From Propionivibrio dicarboxylicus (lineage in GTDB: Bacteria; Pseudomonadota; Gammaproteobacteria; Burkholderiales; Rhodocyclaceae), in contig CAMDMZ010000014.1 in the NCBI GenBank assembly GCA_945902805.1, positions 42,149-106,148 of the forward strand: a stretch of 64,000 nt of DNA, given 5' to 3'. A program made the position numbers and the translations under genes. Below, one piece after another: positions 48,225 to 55,964 of this stretch. How positions within the stretch are numbered: the first letter of the stretch is position 1; the number at the start of each line of letters is the position of its first letter. The notes beneath the pieces were generated by a model, which searched no databases, was not told the DNA's origin, and saw only the letters and a list, made by a program, of their open reading frames with translations.

Positions 48225-49517
48225 ATGCCGCCGCCACGCACCGAGTCGCCGGATACGGTGCGCGTGGCCGCGACATTGCGTCGGCTGGTGTTGGCGCGGT
48301 GGTGGGTGGTGGCAATCGCCGTCGTCCTCAGTCTCGCTGCGCCCGCATGGCTAGACATTCCCTTGTCGCGCTGGCCGCTGCTGGCGGTGGCCGGAGTGGT
48401 TGCGATCTGGAACGTGATCAGCCAGCGGCGGACAAAGAGCAGTGCCGACCCCGCATCCGATGGCAGCGCCGAGATATTCAGCCAGCTTTGCTTTGATCTC
48501 GTGGCCTTGTCGGCCTTGCTGTTTTTTAGCGGCGGGGCGACCAACCCGCTGGTCTTCATGCTCTTGCCGCCGGTGGCCATCGCCGCGTTGACCCTGCCGC
48601 AACGCCTGGTGGTCGGCATCGCTCTTATCGCTAGCGTCGCCTATTCGATCCTGATGGTCAGCTTCATTCCCTTGCCGCTGGCCGATCCGGCGCGGGCGGC
48701 GGCTTTGCACCTGTCCGGGATGTGGGTCACGTTCGTGGTTTCGGTGGTGATCATTAGCTGGTTCATCCTGCGCATGACCGAAGCTCTGCGCCAGCGCGAT
48801 GCCGAACTCGCAGCCGCGCGCGAACAGGCGCTGCGTGATGAACGCGTGCTGGCGCTGGGAACGCTGGCGGCGAGTGCGGCACATGAGTTGGGCACCCCGC
48901 TGGCGACCATGGCCGTACTGGCCGACGAAATGGAACACGACGCACGACTGGGCGCCGAAGCGCATGCTGACCTGCAATTGATGCGCGAGCAGATCAGCTA
49001 TTGCAAACGCATCATCACCGGCCTGACCGAGCGCGCCGGGGCTGGACGTAGCGAACATGTAGAGCGTATGGCGAGTGATGCGTGGCTGCAGCGGGTATTC
49101 GAGGACTGGTGCGATCTGCGCGGTCACCCGGCGGCAGAATGGGGAAAAGTCGGCTCTGGCGGGACGGCGCCAATGCTCGTCGCCGAGCCAACATTGGAGC
49201 ATGGACTGCTCAATCTGCTGGATAACGCACTGCGTGCCGGTGCTCCGGTTCATGTCGAGCTGGATTGGGACGCGACCTGGCTGACGATTACGGTACGCGA
49301 TCACGGTCCCGGCTTCAGCGTCACCGATCTTCATCGTGCCGGTCAGGAAGCTTTCCCGGCACATGCTCGCGGCAGTGGCGTCGGCCTGTTGCTGACGCGG
49401 GCCGCAATCGAGCGACAAGGTGGACAGCTGAGTCTGGGTAATGCGCCAGAAGGTGGCGCCATCGCGCAGTTGCGACTTCCGCGCGAAAGCATGTCTACAA
49501 TGCGCGCCCATGGCTAA
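48225..49517 (+). CDS. regB: RegB/PrrB/RoxS-type redox sensor kinase
   Basis: 430 residues from ATG 48225. Six hydrophobic segments contain GGATNPLVFMLLPP, matching the quinone-binding GGxxNPF site of RegB. The H box is AASAAHELGTPLATMAVLAD and the redox-sensitive cysteine is present in MREQISYCKRIITGL. N and G boxes follow (LLNLLDNALRAG, VRDHGPGF, GSGVGLLLTRAAIE). It senses the quinone pool/redox state and phosphorylates RegA, which overlaps it. Residues KVGSGGTA before the N box derive from the dispersed repeat (49144-49169). Confidence 0.93.
   Translation: MPPPRTESPDTVRVAATLRRLVLARWWVVAIAVVLSLAAPAWLDIPLSRWPLLAVAGVVAIWNVISQRRTKSSADPASDGSAEIFSQLCFDLVALSALLFFSGGATNPLVFMLLPPVAIAALTLPQRLVVGIALIASVAYSILMVSFIPLPLADPARAAALHLSGMWVTFVVSVVIISWFILRMTEALRQRDAELAAAREQALRDERVLALGTLAASAAHELGTPLATMAVLADEMEHDARLGAEAHADLQLMREQISYCKRIITGLTERAGAGRSEHVERMASDAWLQRVFEDWCDLRGHPAAEWGKVGSGGTAPMLVAEPTLEHGLLNLLDNALRAGAPVHVELDWDATWLTITVRDHGPGFSVTDLHRAGQEAFPAHARGSGVGLLLTRAAIERQGGQLSLGNAPEGGAIAQLRLPRESMSTMRAHG
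49144..49169 (+). repeat. 26-bp dispersed repeat, copy 10 (inside regB)
   Basis: Same strand as the gene, translated KVGSGGTA, with TG-to-CT change in the middle. Confidence 0.87.
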
Positions 49518-50043
49518 TACCTTGCTCGTCATCGACGATGATTCCACCTTCAACGCGGTGCTGGTGCGTGCACTGACCCGGCGCGGGGAAAATGCACAGG
49601 GCACGACCGATGCCTTGACGGCCGTCGCCACTGCAAGTCAATTGCAGCCGAAGCGAATAATTCTGGATCTCAATATCGGCGGCGTGTCGGGTCTTTCGCT
49701 GATTGCACCGCTGCTTGATGCGGTACCCGAATGTCGTATCGTCGTGCTTACCGGCTATGCCAGCATTGCCACGGCGGTGGATGCGGTCAAACTCGGCGCC
49801 GTGCAATACCTGGCCAAGCCGGTCGATGTCGACGCCATTCTGACCGCCTTCAATAGCGGTGAAGTGCCAGAGGTCGAAAACGCAATCGAGGGCACGCCTT
49901 TGTCGGTTGATCGCCTTGAGTGGGAGCACATTCAGCGCGTCTTGCATGAAAACGAAGGCAACATTTCGGCCACCGCGCGCGCCCTGAAAATGCACAGGCG
50001 CACCCTGCAGCGCAAATTGATGAAGCATCCGGTCCGTGAATAA
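49510..50043 (+). CDS. regA: RegA/PrrA/RoxR-type response regulator
   Basis: 177 residues overlapping regB by eight bases. Receiver with LLVIDDDSTFN, phosphoacceptor in IILDLNIGG and LAKP, then a short Fis-type HTH with the highly conserved NISATARALKMHRRTLQRKL. RegA proteins control respiration, denitrification and carbon genes. A perfect palindrome TGCGACA-ATA-TGTCGCA lies 18 bases after its stop and the same motif occurs three more times in the window. Confidence 0.95.
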   Translation: MANTLLVIDDDSTFNAVLVRALTRRGENAQGTTDALTAVATASQLQPKRIILDLNIGGVSGLSLIAPLLDAVPECRIVVLTGYASIATAVDAVKLGAVQYLAKPVDVDAILTAFNSGEVPEVENAIEGTPLSVDRLEWEHIQRVLHENEGNISATARALKMHRRTLQRKLMKHPVRE

Positions 50044-50061
50044 GGCCTTCTTTTTACCGGC

Positions 50062-50078
50062 TGCGACAATATGTCGCA
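50062..50078. promoter_or_regulatory. candidate RegA-binding palindrome 1
   Basis: TGCGACA-ATA-TGTCGCA, perfect 7+3+7 inverted repeat. It lies between regA and the small peptide gene, 63 bases before the latter's ATG. It resembles reported RegA/RegR/RoxR boxes (GCGNC...GNCGC). Confidence 0.55.
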
Positions 50079-50141
50079 CGGTGCGCGCAGTGATCGGCTT
50101 TAGCATGCGTTCATTGCCAACACGGGGTGAGGAGCAGGATC

Positions 50142-50324
50142 ATGAATCAAGCAAAACAGGTCGTCGGTACCGATCAGAGCGAGATGGTGTCGCTGCTTCT
50201 GGGCGCCGGGTTTGCGCTCGCTTCGCTGATCATTCTGCCCGCCGTCGCGCAGCGCATCGGGCTGGGTTCCAGTCTCACGATCGCTTTGCGTGGCGCCTTG
50301 ATGCGAGCGGCCAGCCGGGTCTGA
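50142..50324 (+). CDS. small single-pass membrane peptide
   Basis: 60 residues, strong GGAG and AGGA sequences upstream of ATG 50142. One hydrophobic segment (MVSLLLGAGFALASLIILPA) with a basic C-terminus. No family recognised. It sits directly downstream of a candidate RegA site, so it may be a redox-controlled small membrane protein, for example a subunit or stabiliser of an oxidase. Confidence 0.6.
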   Translation: MNQAKQVVGTDQSEMVSLLLGAGFALASLIILPAVAQRIGLGSSLTIALRGALMRAASRV

Positions 50325-50347
50325 ATTTCTCGAAAGGCGTGTTCCTC

Positions 50348-50370
50348 GTCATTCCCGCGAAGGCGGGAAT
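50348..50370 (+). repeat. REP-like palindromic repeat (ATTCCCGC...GCGGGAAT type)
   Basis: GTCATTCCCGCGAAGGCGGG plus AAT. It faces the next unit at 50419 in inverted order, making a pair. Confidence 0.85.
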
Positions 50371-50418
50371 TTAGGCCGTATATCCAATTGGTTTTTCCTA
50401 CAGTCAGTTCTACAAACT

Positions 50419-50443
50419 GGATTCCCGCCTGCGCGGGAATGAC
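50419..50443 (-). repeat. REP-like palindromic repeat, inverted partner
   Basis: ATTCCCGCCTGCGCGGGAAT with GAC after it. Its final ATGAC lies in frame with the SCO-like gene that follows. Confidence 0.85.
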
Positions 50444-50498
50444 TTTTTTTGGGGGCTGCGCCAAGCTTATCCATGCGCTGAGTGTTTCGCTCAACCGT

Positions 50499-51050
50499 TT
50501 GCGTTTCTGGTCGCTACTTTTACTGGTATTGCTGTCTGCCTGCTCCGACTCTGGGAGTAGCTTGTCTGGTCGCCCCCAAGGCGGCGACTTCGTCCTCCAG
50601 AGTGCTGCCGGTCCCATCGATACTCGGGCTTTGCGCGGCAACGTACTGTTGCTCTATTTCGGTTACGTTAGCTGCCCCGATATTTGTCCGGCGTCGATGG
50701 CTGCTGGTGCAGCAGCGCTGAATGCGCTGACTGCCGACGAGCGCAAGTGGACCCGCATGATCATGGTTTCGGTCGATCCCGAACGCGATACACCGGCGCT
50801 ACTCAAGGAATACGCCGCCTTTTTTCATCCCGAGATGATTGGTGCCGTTGGCACCCTGGCCGAGACGGCGGCGGTGGCGAAATCCTTTGGTGCCGGCTAT
50901 GTGCGCCAGCCCAACCGCCCGGACGGTAGTTATGCCGTGGACCATACCTCGCACACCTATGTGATAGGACCCGATGGCAAGCTGGCCGAGTTGCTGCTAC
51001 TGGGAACTCCGGCGGATAAGGTGGCGGCGACGGTGCGCAAGTTGCTATGA
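50499..51050 (+). CDS. SCO1/SenC-like lipoprotein copper chaperone
   Basis: 183 residues from TTG 50499, giving a clean lipoprotein signal (RFWSLLLLVLLSAC). Thioredoxin fold with GYVSCPDICPAS and distal His in YAVDHTSHTYVIG, plus MVSVDPERDT. The frame is open upstream through a REP-like element; ATG 50439 inside that element is the other possible start but would put 20 odd residues before the signal. First gene of a plus-strand run through the ABC genes and CopA; probably delivers copper to an oxidase or reductase. Confidence 0.87.
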   Translation: MRFWSLLLLVLLSACSDSGSSLSGRPQGGDFVLQSAAGPIDTRALRGNVLLLYFGYVSCPDICPASMAAGAAALNALTADERKWTRMIMVSVDPERDTPALLKEYAAFFHPEMIGAVGTLAETAAVAKSFGAGYVRQPNRPDGSYAVDHTSHTYVIGPDGKLAELLLLGTPADKVAATVRKLL

Positions 51051-51385
51051 CCCGTCCTGCTGATCGCGCCATGATCTTTCTTGGCCTGGGCGGGCTGGCA
51101 TTTTTCGGCTGCTTCGTCGATGCCGCCTGGTTGCGTGCGGCGGCGGTTGATGACGATGCGCAGCGCCTGCAAATGGTGGCGCAACTTCGCCTGACCGATC
51201 TTGCTTTGTTTACCGAGGCGCGCTACACGCGGCATCCGTCGCAGGCCGATTTGCATTCGGCATTTCAGGATCATCCACTGGCGATTGAGCACTTCCCGAC
51301 CGGTTCATTGATCGGTCCGCCGGCTGGATTGCAAAAAGTCGGCGCTGGCGAGATGAAATACCCCGCAGCGGGTACGGCGCCATGA
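51047..51385 (+). CDS. small protein, unknown, between SCO and ABC permease
   Basis: 112 residues, coupled to both neighbours by four-base overlaps. One N-terminal hydrophobic segment (MIFLGLGGLAFFGCFVDAAW) then a periplasmic region with RLTDLALFTEARYTRHPSQA, DHPLAIEHFPTGS. No family recognised. Residues KVGAGEM near the C-terminus come from a truncated dispersed repeat (51333-51358). Confidence 0.72.
   Translation: MTRPADRAMIFLGLGGLAFFGCFVDAAWLRAAAVDDDAQRLQMVAQLRLTDLALFTEARYTRHPSQADLHSAFQDHPLAIEHFPTGSLIGPPAGLQKVGAGEMKYPAAGTAP
51333..51358 (+). repeat. 26-bp dispersed repeat, copy 11, degenerate 3' end
   Basis: Core AAAAGTCGGCGCTGGCGAGA present, last bases replaced; ACGGCGCC occurs 16 bases further on. 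Translated QKVGAGEM. Confidence 0.7.
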
Positions 51386-52518
51386 AGCTCTGGATCGAAA
51401 AACAGCGCTATCTGATCGATTTCACGCTCGCCTCACTGGCTCGGCGCAAGGCGCGCAACATCGGTCTGCTGCTGGTTTATACCTTGCTGGTGTTTATGCT
51501 GGCGTCGGTCACGCTCTACACCCACGCTTTGCGCCAGGAGGCGGCGCGGGTGCTGGTGGCCTCGCCCGAGGTGGTAGTGCAACGCATGGTGGCCGGGCGC
51601 CACGACCTGATTCCGCCGGGTTACATGGAGAAGATCGGGCGCATTCGTGGGGTCCAAACCCGAACCGCGCGGCTGTGGGGTTACTACTACGACGCAGTGA
51701 CCAAGGCCAATTACACCTTCATGGTGCCGGCCGAGGATGCCCCGGCCAAGGGCGAAATTGTGGTTGGCCCGGCCTTGGAGCGCAGCCGTGGTCTGGCGGC
51801 AAACAATGGCATTTCCTTCCGTTCGTATTCGGGCAAGTTGCACACCTTCATCGTTGCGGCTGTGCTGCCACAGGCCACCGAACTGGTCAGCGCCGATCTG
51901 GTGTTGATGAGCGAGGAAAGCTTCCGCGCCTTCTTTGATTACCCGGTCGGCCACTACACCGACATCGCGCTGACGGTTGCCAATCCGCAAGAGGTGAAGA
52001 ACGTCGCCTTGAAGCTCTCTGCGGCGCTGCCCGATGCGCGGCCTATCCTGCGTGACGAAGTGCTGCGCACCTATGCCGCTATTTTCGATTGGCGTGAAGG
52101 CATCGTTCTGGCGCTGTTCTCTGCGGCCATTCTGGCTTTCGGCATCCTCGCCTGGGAAAAGGCGTCTGGCCTCTCGGCCGAAGAAAAGCGCGAAATCGGC
52201 ATCCTCAAGGCGATCGGCTGGGAAACCGGCGATGTGATCAAGATGAAGTTCTGGGAAGGCATGCTGATTTCGCTCACCGCGTTTCTGGTCGGCTTCGTCG
52301 CCGCCTATGTGCATGTATTTCATTTTGCAGCGAGCATGTTCGAGCCGGTACTCAAGGGCTGGGCGGTGTTGTATCCGCACTTTCAACTGACTCCGCATAT
52401 CGACGGCGTGCAGGTGGCGACGCTGTTCTTCTTCACCGTGTTTCCCTATGCCGCCGCCGTGCTGGTGCCGATCTGGAAAGCGGCCATCACCGACCCCGAT
52501 TCGGTGATGCGGGGATGA
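51382..52518 (+). CDS. FtsX/MacB-like ABC transporter permease
   Basis: 378 residues. A first helix (NIGLLLVYTLLVFMLASVTL), a ~220-residue periplasmic domain, then three helices in the FtsX core (IVLALFSAAILAFGILAWEK, MLISLTAFLVGFVAAYVHVF, TLFFFTVFPYAAAVLVPIWK). The cytosolic EKASGLSAEEKREIGILKAIGWETG loop is the usual ATPase contact. Pairs with the ATPase 7 bases on. Such MacB-type pairs move substrates out of the inner membrane rather than across it; here the neighbours suggest a role in assembling a metalloprotein. Confidence 0.9.
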   Translation: MKLWIEKQRYLIDFTLASLARRKARNIGLLLVYTLLVFMLASVTLYTHALRQEAARVLVASPEVVVQRMVAGRHDLIPPGYMEKIGRIRGVQTRTARLWGYYYDAVTKANYTFMVPAEDAPAKGEIVVGPALERSRGLAANNGISFRSYSGKLHTFIVAAVLPQATELVSADLVLMSEESFRAFFDYPVGHYTDIALTVANPQEVKNVALKLSAALPDARPILRDEVLRTYAAIFDWREGIVLALFSAAILAFGILAWEKASGLSAEEKREIGILKAIGWETGDVIKMKFWEGMLISLTAFLVGFVAAYVHVFHFAASMFEPVLKGWAVLYPHFQLTPHIDGVQVATLFFFTVFPYAAAVLVPIWKAAITDPDSVMRG

Positions 52519-52525
52519 GCGCGCC

Positions 52526-53203
52526 ATGATTGAACTGAGCGGCATCCGCAAAGCCTTCAACCAGGGGCGGGACAACGAGTATTGGGCACTCGATGGCATC
52601 GATCTGCGCATCGCCGCCAATCAGGTCACGGCCTTGCGCGGCCCCAGCGGTTCGGGCAAGACCACGCTGTTGACCATCGTCGGTTGCCTGTCGCGCCCAA
52701 CCGAGGGCCGGGTACGGCTCAAGGGCGGGGATATCTCGGGCCTGCCGGAGCGCTTTTTGACCGAGATTCGACGCCAGCGCTTTGGCTTCATCTTCCAGCA
52801 ATTCAATCTGATCAAGGGCTTGACCGCGCTGGATAACATCATCCTGCCGGGTTATCCGACGGGCCGCCCGCGTCATGAATTGCTGGCGCGGGCCGAGGAG
52901 CTGCTGGTCGGGCTCAAACTTGGTCACCGTCGCGATGCCAAGGTCGAATGGCTCTCCGGCGGCGAGCAGCAGCGTGTCGCCATCTGCCGGGCGCTGATCA
53001 ACGATCCGGAACTAGTGATCGCCGACGAACCGACGGCCAATCTCGATAGCCACCTTGCCGGCGAGTTCATGGGCATCCTGGAAAGTCTCGCCGGGCAGGG
53101 GCGGACGATTTTGCTCACCAGCCATGATCCGCTGGTGGTGGAATCGAACGTGGTGCAGAACGTCGTCGATATGCGCGATGGCAAGTTGATTCAGCACCGT
53201 TAG
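52526..53203 (+). CDS. ABC transporter ATPase (LolD/MacB type)
   Basis: 225 residues. Walker A GPSGSGKTTLL, Q loop FIFQQFNLI, signature LSGGEQQR, Walker B LVIADEPTANLDSH and the H-loop LTSHD. Standard partner for the FtsX-like permease just upstream. Two bases separate it from the next gene. Confidence 0.94.
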   Translation: MIELSGIRKAFNQGRDNEYWALDGIDLRIAANQVTALRGPSGSGKTTLLTIVGCLSRPTEGRVRLKGGDISGLPERFLTEIRRQRFGFIFQQFNLIKGLTALDNIILPGYPTGRPRHELLARAEELLVGLKLGHRRDAKVEWLSGGEQQRVAICRALINDPELVIADEPTANLDSHLAGEFMGILESLAGQGRTILLTSHDPLVVESNVVQNVVDMRDGKLIQHR

Positions 53204-53205
53204 GC

Positions 53206-54216
53206 ATGCTGTTCCAGCCCGCCATCATCGCCCTGCTTCTCGCCAGCACCTTGTGTGTGCTGGCGCTGGTCGGTAGCGCACCGTTTGCCGTGGACGTTAT
53301 ACGCCGCTGGGATATTCGCAGTGGCAGCGAGCGGCAACTGCAGCTGGAACGTCGCACCTATTTGTTCTCGACCCTGCTCACGCTGGTCCTAGTGCTGCAA
53401 CTGGCGGCCGTGCTGCTGTTTGTGTTCAATGCTGAAAAGATGTCCGGCATGTTCGTCGGCGCCATGTGCGCGGTGGGTACGCTCAACGTCAATGCCTTCG
53501 GTTTCCCGGCGCTTAACGGCAAGATCGCGGTATTCTTCCTGGCAGCGATGTGGTTGGCGATCAACCATGTTGACAGCCGCGCCCGCGACTATCCGCTGGT
53601 CCGCATCAAATACGGCTTGCTGCTAGCCTTGGCGCCTTTACTGGCCGGCAGTGCGTGGGCCGAGTTGCAGTACTTCCTTGATCTCAAGGCCGATGTGATT
53701 ACCTCGTGCTGTGGCAGTCTGTTTTCGGAGGGCAGCCCGACGATCGCGGCTGAGGCCTCAGCGTTGCCACCGATCCCGGCCATGTGGCTGTTTTACGGCA
53801 GCCTCGGTGCAGCGGTGGTATTGGCCGCCGTGCATGGACTGGGGGGCGGTCGGCAGCGCTGGTCGGGTTATCTGTTGGCTCTCGCCAGCGGCGTCGCCTT
53901 TGTCGCCACCATCGCCGGAATTCTTGCCTTTGTCTCGCTCTACATCTACGAGCACCCGCATCACCATTGCCCGTTCTGTATTCTCAAACCCGAATACAAC
54001 TATCAGGGTTACTGGCTCTATGTGCCGCTGTTTGGTGCCACGGCGGCGGGCTTGGCGGCGGGTGCGGTGCAGCCATTTGCCCGTATTGCCAGTCTGCGCG
54101 AGGTGATTCCGGAGTTCTCGCGCCGTATGGCTGCCATTGCCGCCAATGGCTTCTTTCTCACCGCAGCGATTGCCTCGTTCATGATCTGGCAGTCGCGCCT
54201 GATTCTGCTGGAGTAG
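53206..54216 (+). CDS. polytopic membrane protein with Cys/His clusters, unknown function
   Basis: 336 residues, about eight hydrophobic helices. Notable soluble-loop motifs are DVITSCCGSLFSEG and YEHPHHHCPFCILKPEYNYQ, which look like metal or redox sites facing the periplasm. No family recognised. It lies between an ABC pair and a TlpA-like thioredoxin, and in line with SCO and CopA, so a role in copper or thiol handling is plausible. Confidence 0.82.
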   Translation: MLFQPAIIALLLASTLCVLALVGSAPFAVDVIRRWDIRSGSERQLQLERRTYLFSTLLTLVLVLQLAAVLLFVFNAEKMSGMFVGAMCAVGTLNVNAFGFPALNGKIAVFFLAAMWLAINHVDSRARDYPLVRIKYGLLLALAPLLAGSAWAELQYFLDLKADVITSCCGSLFSEGSPTIAAEASALPPIPAMWLFYGSLGAAVVLAAVHGLGGGRQRWSGYLLALASGVAFVATIAGILAFVSLYIYEHPHHHCPFCILKPEYNYQGYWLYVPLFGATAAGLAAGAVQPFARIASLREVIPEFSRRMAAIAANGFFLTAAIASFMIWQSRLILLE

Positions 54217-54218
54217 GA

Positions 54219-54713
54219 ATGATTCACCGGTTTGGTTTTCTGTTGCTGTTGTTGCTGAGCGCTTGCGGGGGTGACAAGTCGCCTGCCAAGCTCAATGTCG
54301 GCGACATCGCGCCCACCTTTCAAACCACCCGCGCCGACGGCATGGCTGCAGAATTTCCGGCGGCCTGGGCCGGCAAGCCAGTGGTCATTCGCTTCTGGGC
54401 CGACTGGTGCAAGTATTGCGAGCCGGAGATGAAAGCCATCGAACCCATCTATCAGCAACTCAAACCACAAGGTTTACAGATGATCGCGATCAACGCCGGG
54501 CAGGACCGCAAGACCGTTGTCGCCTACATGGAAAAGCTCGGGGTCAGTTATCCGGCCCTGATGGATGAAGATTCGGCCATTGCCAAACGCTATGGCGTGG
54601 TCGGTTTGCCGACGACGTACTTCATCGACGCCAAGGGCATCGTGCGCGTCAAGCTGATCGGTGAGGCCGAGGCGGCCGGGTTTGAGCGTGCCGCCCGTGA
54701 GATTCTCAAGTGA
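54219..54713 (+). CDS. TlpA/ResA-like lipoprotein thioredoxin
   Basis: 164 residues. Lipobox LLSAC, then a thioredoxin fold with active site WADWCKYCEPEM and cis-Pro GLPTTYFID. Reduces disulfides or copper sites in the periplasm. GGA and start overlap the previous stop closely. Its neighbours (SCO, CopA) fit a role in oxidase metal centre assembly. Confidence 0.92.
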   Translation: MIHRFGFLLLLLLSACGGDKSPAKLNVGDIAPTFQTTRADGMAAEFPAAWAGKPVVIRFWADWCKYCEPEMKAIEPIYQQLKPQGLQMIAINAGQDRKTVVAYMEKLGVSYPALMDEDSAIAKRYGVVGLPTTYFIDAKGIVRVKLIGEAEAAGFERAAREILK

Positions 54714-54898
54714 GCACGGCAGGGGAGCCTGAGATCGACGCCAAAGCGCCGTGCGATCTGTGTTCGCTGCCCATCGGCAGTGAGCCATTTCTGCTGGCCA
54801 CGCCGCCAAAATCCTTCTTCTTTTGTTGCGAGGGATGCAAAGGCATCTATCAAATGTTGCACGATATCAAAGACACACCAACCAATCAGGGCCGATAA
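54710..54898 (+). CDS. small CxxC metal-binding protein (stand-alone CcoI/CopA N-terminal-type domain)
   Basis: 62 residues from GTG 54710, overlapping the thioredoxin stop. CDLCSLPIG and FFCCEGCKGIYQML match the metal-binding module normally found at the N-terminus of CcoI/FixI-type P-ATPases. Here it is a separate gene ahead of a CopA-type ATPase that lacks it, so it probably gives metal to that pump or to the small proteins that follow. Confidence 0.78.
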   Translation: MSTAGEPEIDAKAPCDLCSLPIGSEPFLLATPPKSFFFCCEGCKGIYQMLHDIKDTPTNQGR

Positions 54899-54928
54899 TC
54901 AAGCCACGATCCACCAAGGAGCACGACC

Positions 54929-55321
54929 ATGATGAACGACGAAATGATGAAGCAGATGCCGCACCTGATGGGGCAGGGCATGGGCATGATGAATCACCCG
55001 GTAACGCAAGGCGCGATGATGGCCGCGACCGGTTTTGCGGCCGGGCGCGGTCTGCTCGGCGCCACGCTATTCCGCAATCCGCTGCTGTTGCTGGTGGGCG
55101 GGATCGCCGGTGGCATTGCGGCCGGTTATTTGTTGCACAAGTACGAAAAGGAAATCGTGCTGGGCGTGTCGAAAGCCACCGGCATGGGCAAGGATTTCGC
55201 GCTGCAACAGCGTGAAAATCTTGACGATCTCCTCGCCGAAGCCAAAGAGAACGAAGCCCAAGCCAGCACTGCCGCCGCTGCACCGGCCGCCGCCGACGTT
55301 CAAACCCAAGCTGAAGCCTGA
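54929..55321 (+). CDS. small membrane protein with Met-rich N-terminus
   Basis: 130 residues. The first 35 residues hold about 13 Met and two His (MMNDEMMKQMPHLMGQGMGM), a copper-binding-like composition. Two short hydrophobic stretches (LLGATLFRNPLLLLVGGIAG) follow, then LLHKYEKEIVLG and an Ala-rich tail. No named family. It may hold Cu(I) for the ATPase downstream. ATG 54932 is an equal alternative. Confidence 0.78.
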   Translation: MMNDEMMKQMPHLMGQGMGMMNHPVTQGAMMAATGFAAGRGLLGATLFRNPLLLLVGGIAGGIAAGYLLHKYEKEIVLGVSKATGMGKDFALQQRENLDDLLAEAKENEAQASTAAAAPAAADVQTQAEA

Positions 55322-55331
55322 GATACGCGCC

Positions 55332-55964
55332 ATGAATGCCGACGATCTGGCACGGCGCATCGTCGTCCGTCATCGTGAAGCCGGCTACTTGCGACTTGAA
55401 CTGCCCGCCGAGGTTTGTCATGTGGCGGCGCTGGCCGCGATCGAATCCGCCTTGCGTCAGGTCACGGGCGTTTATCGTATCAATACCTACGGCGTGCAGC
55501 GTCGTCTGGTGGTTTGGTACGACGCGCATACCGGCGATCTGACGGCCGTTGCGCGTGCCCTGAAAGCATGCCTGGCGACTCTGCCGGCGGCCGGAACGGA
55601 TGCACCGGCGGCTGTGCCGCAATTCGGCGAACAGGCGCGCCGTATCCTGAATCAGGCCCAAGAAAAACTGGACCAACTGCGTAAGCCCACCGCACCCGCC
55701 GGCAGCCTGCAAGCGCGGCTGCAACCCGTGCTGGCCAGCGCTCTCACCGAAAAGGCGATCACCAATTTCTTCAATGATCTGGTCGCCTTTTACCTGATCA
55801 AGGTGCATTGGGAACTCATTTCCAAACGCTGGCTGCAAGATCCGGTCAAGTACGCCAACGCCTGGCTGACGGTGTTTTACCTGGTCTTCCTGTTGATCCG
55901 TTATCGCAAATCGATCGCCAAGCCGGTGCCGATCGCATCGCCCGAGCCAGCCACGGAATCGTGA
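55332..55964 (+). CDS. HMA-like protein with C-terminal membrane helix
   Basis: 210 residues. N-terminal ferredoxin-like HMA fold without the CxxC (YLRLELPAEVCHVAALAAIE, VTGVYRINTYGVQRRLVVWY), a middle linker, and one hydrophobic helix (YANAWLTVFYLVFLLIRYRK). The stop overlaps the GTG of the ATPase gene. Probably an accessory of that pump; no metal ligand is obvious. Confidence 0.78.
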   Translation: MNADDLARRIVVRHREAGYLRLELPAEVCHVAALAAIESALRQVTGVYRINTYGVQRRLVVWYDAHTGDLTAVARALKACLATLPAAGTDAPAAVPQFGEQARRILNQAQEKLDQLRKPTAPAGSLQARLQPVLASALTEKAITNFFNDLVAFYLIKVHWELISKRWLQDPVKYANAWLTVFYLVFLLIRYRKSIAKPVPIASPEPATES

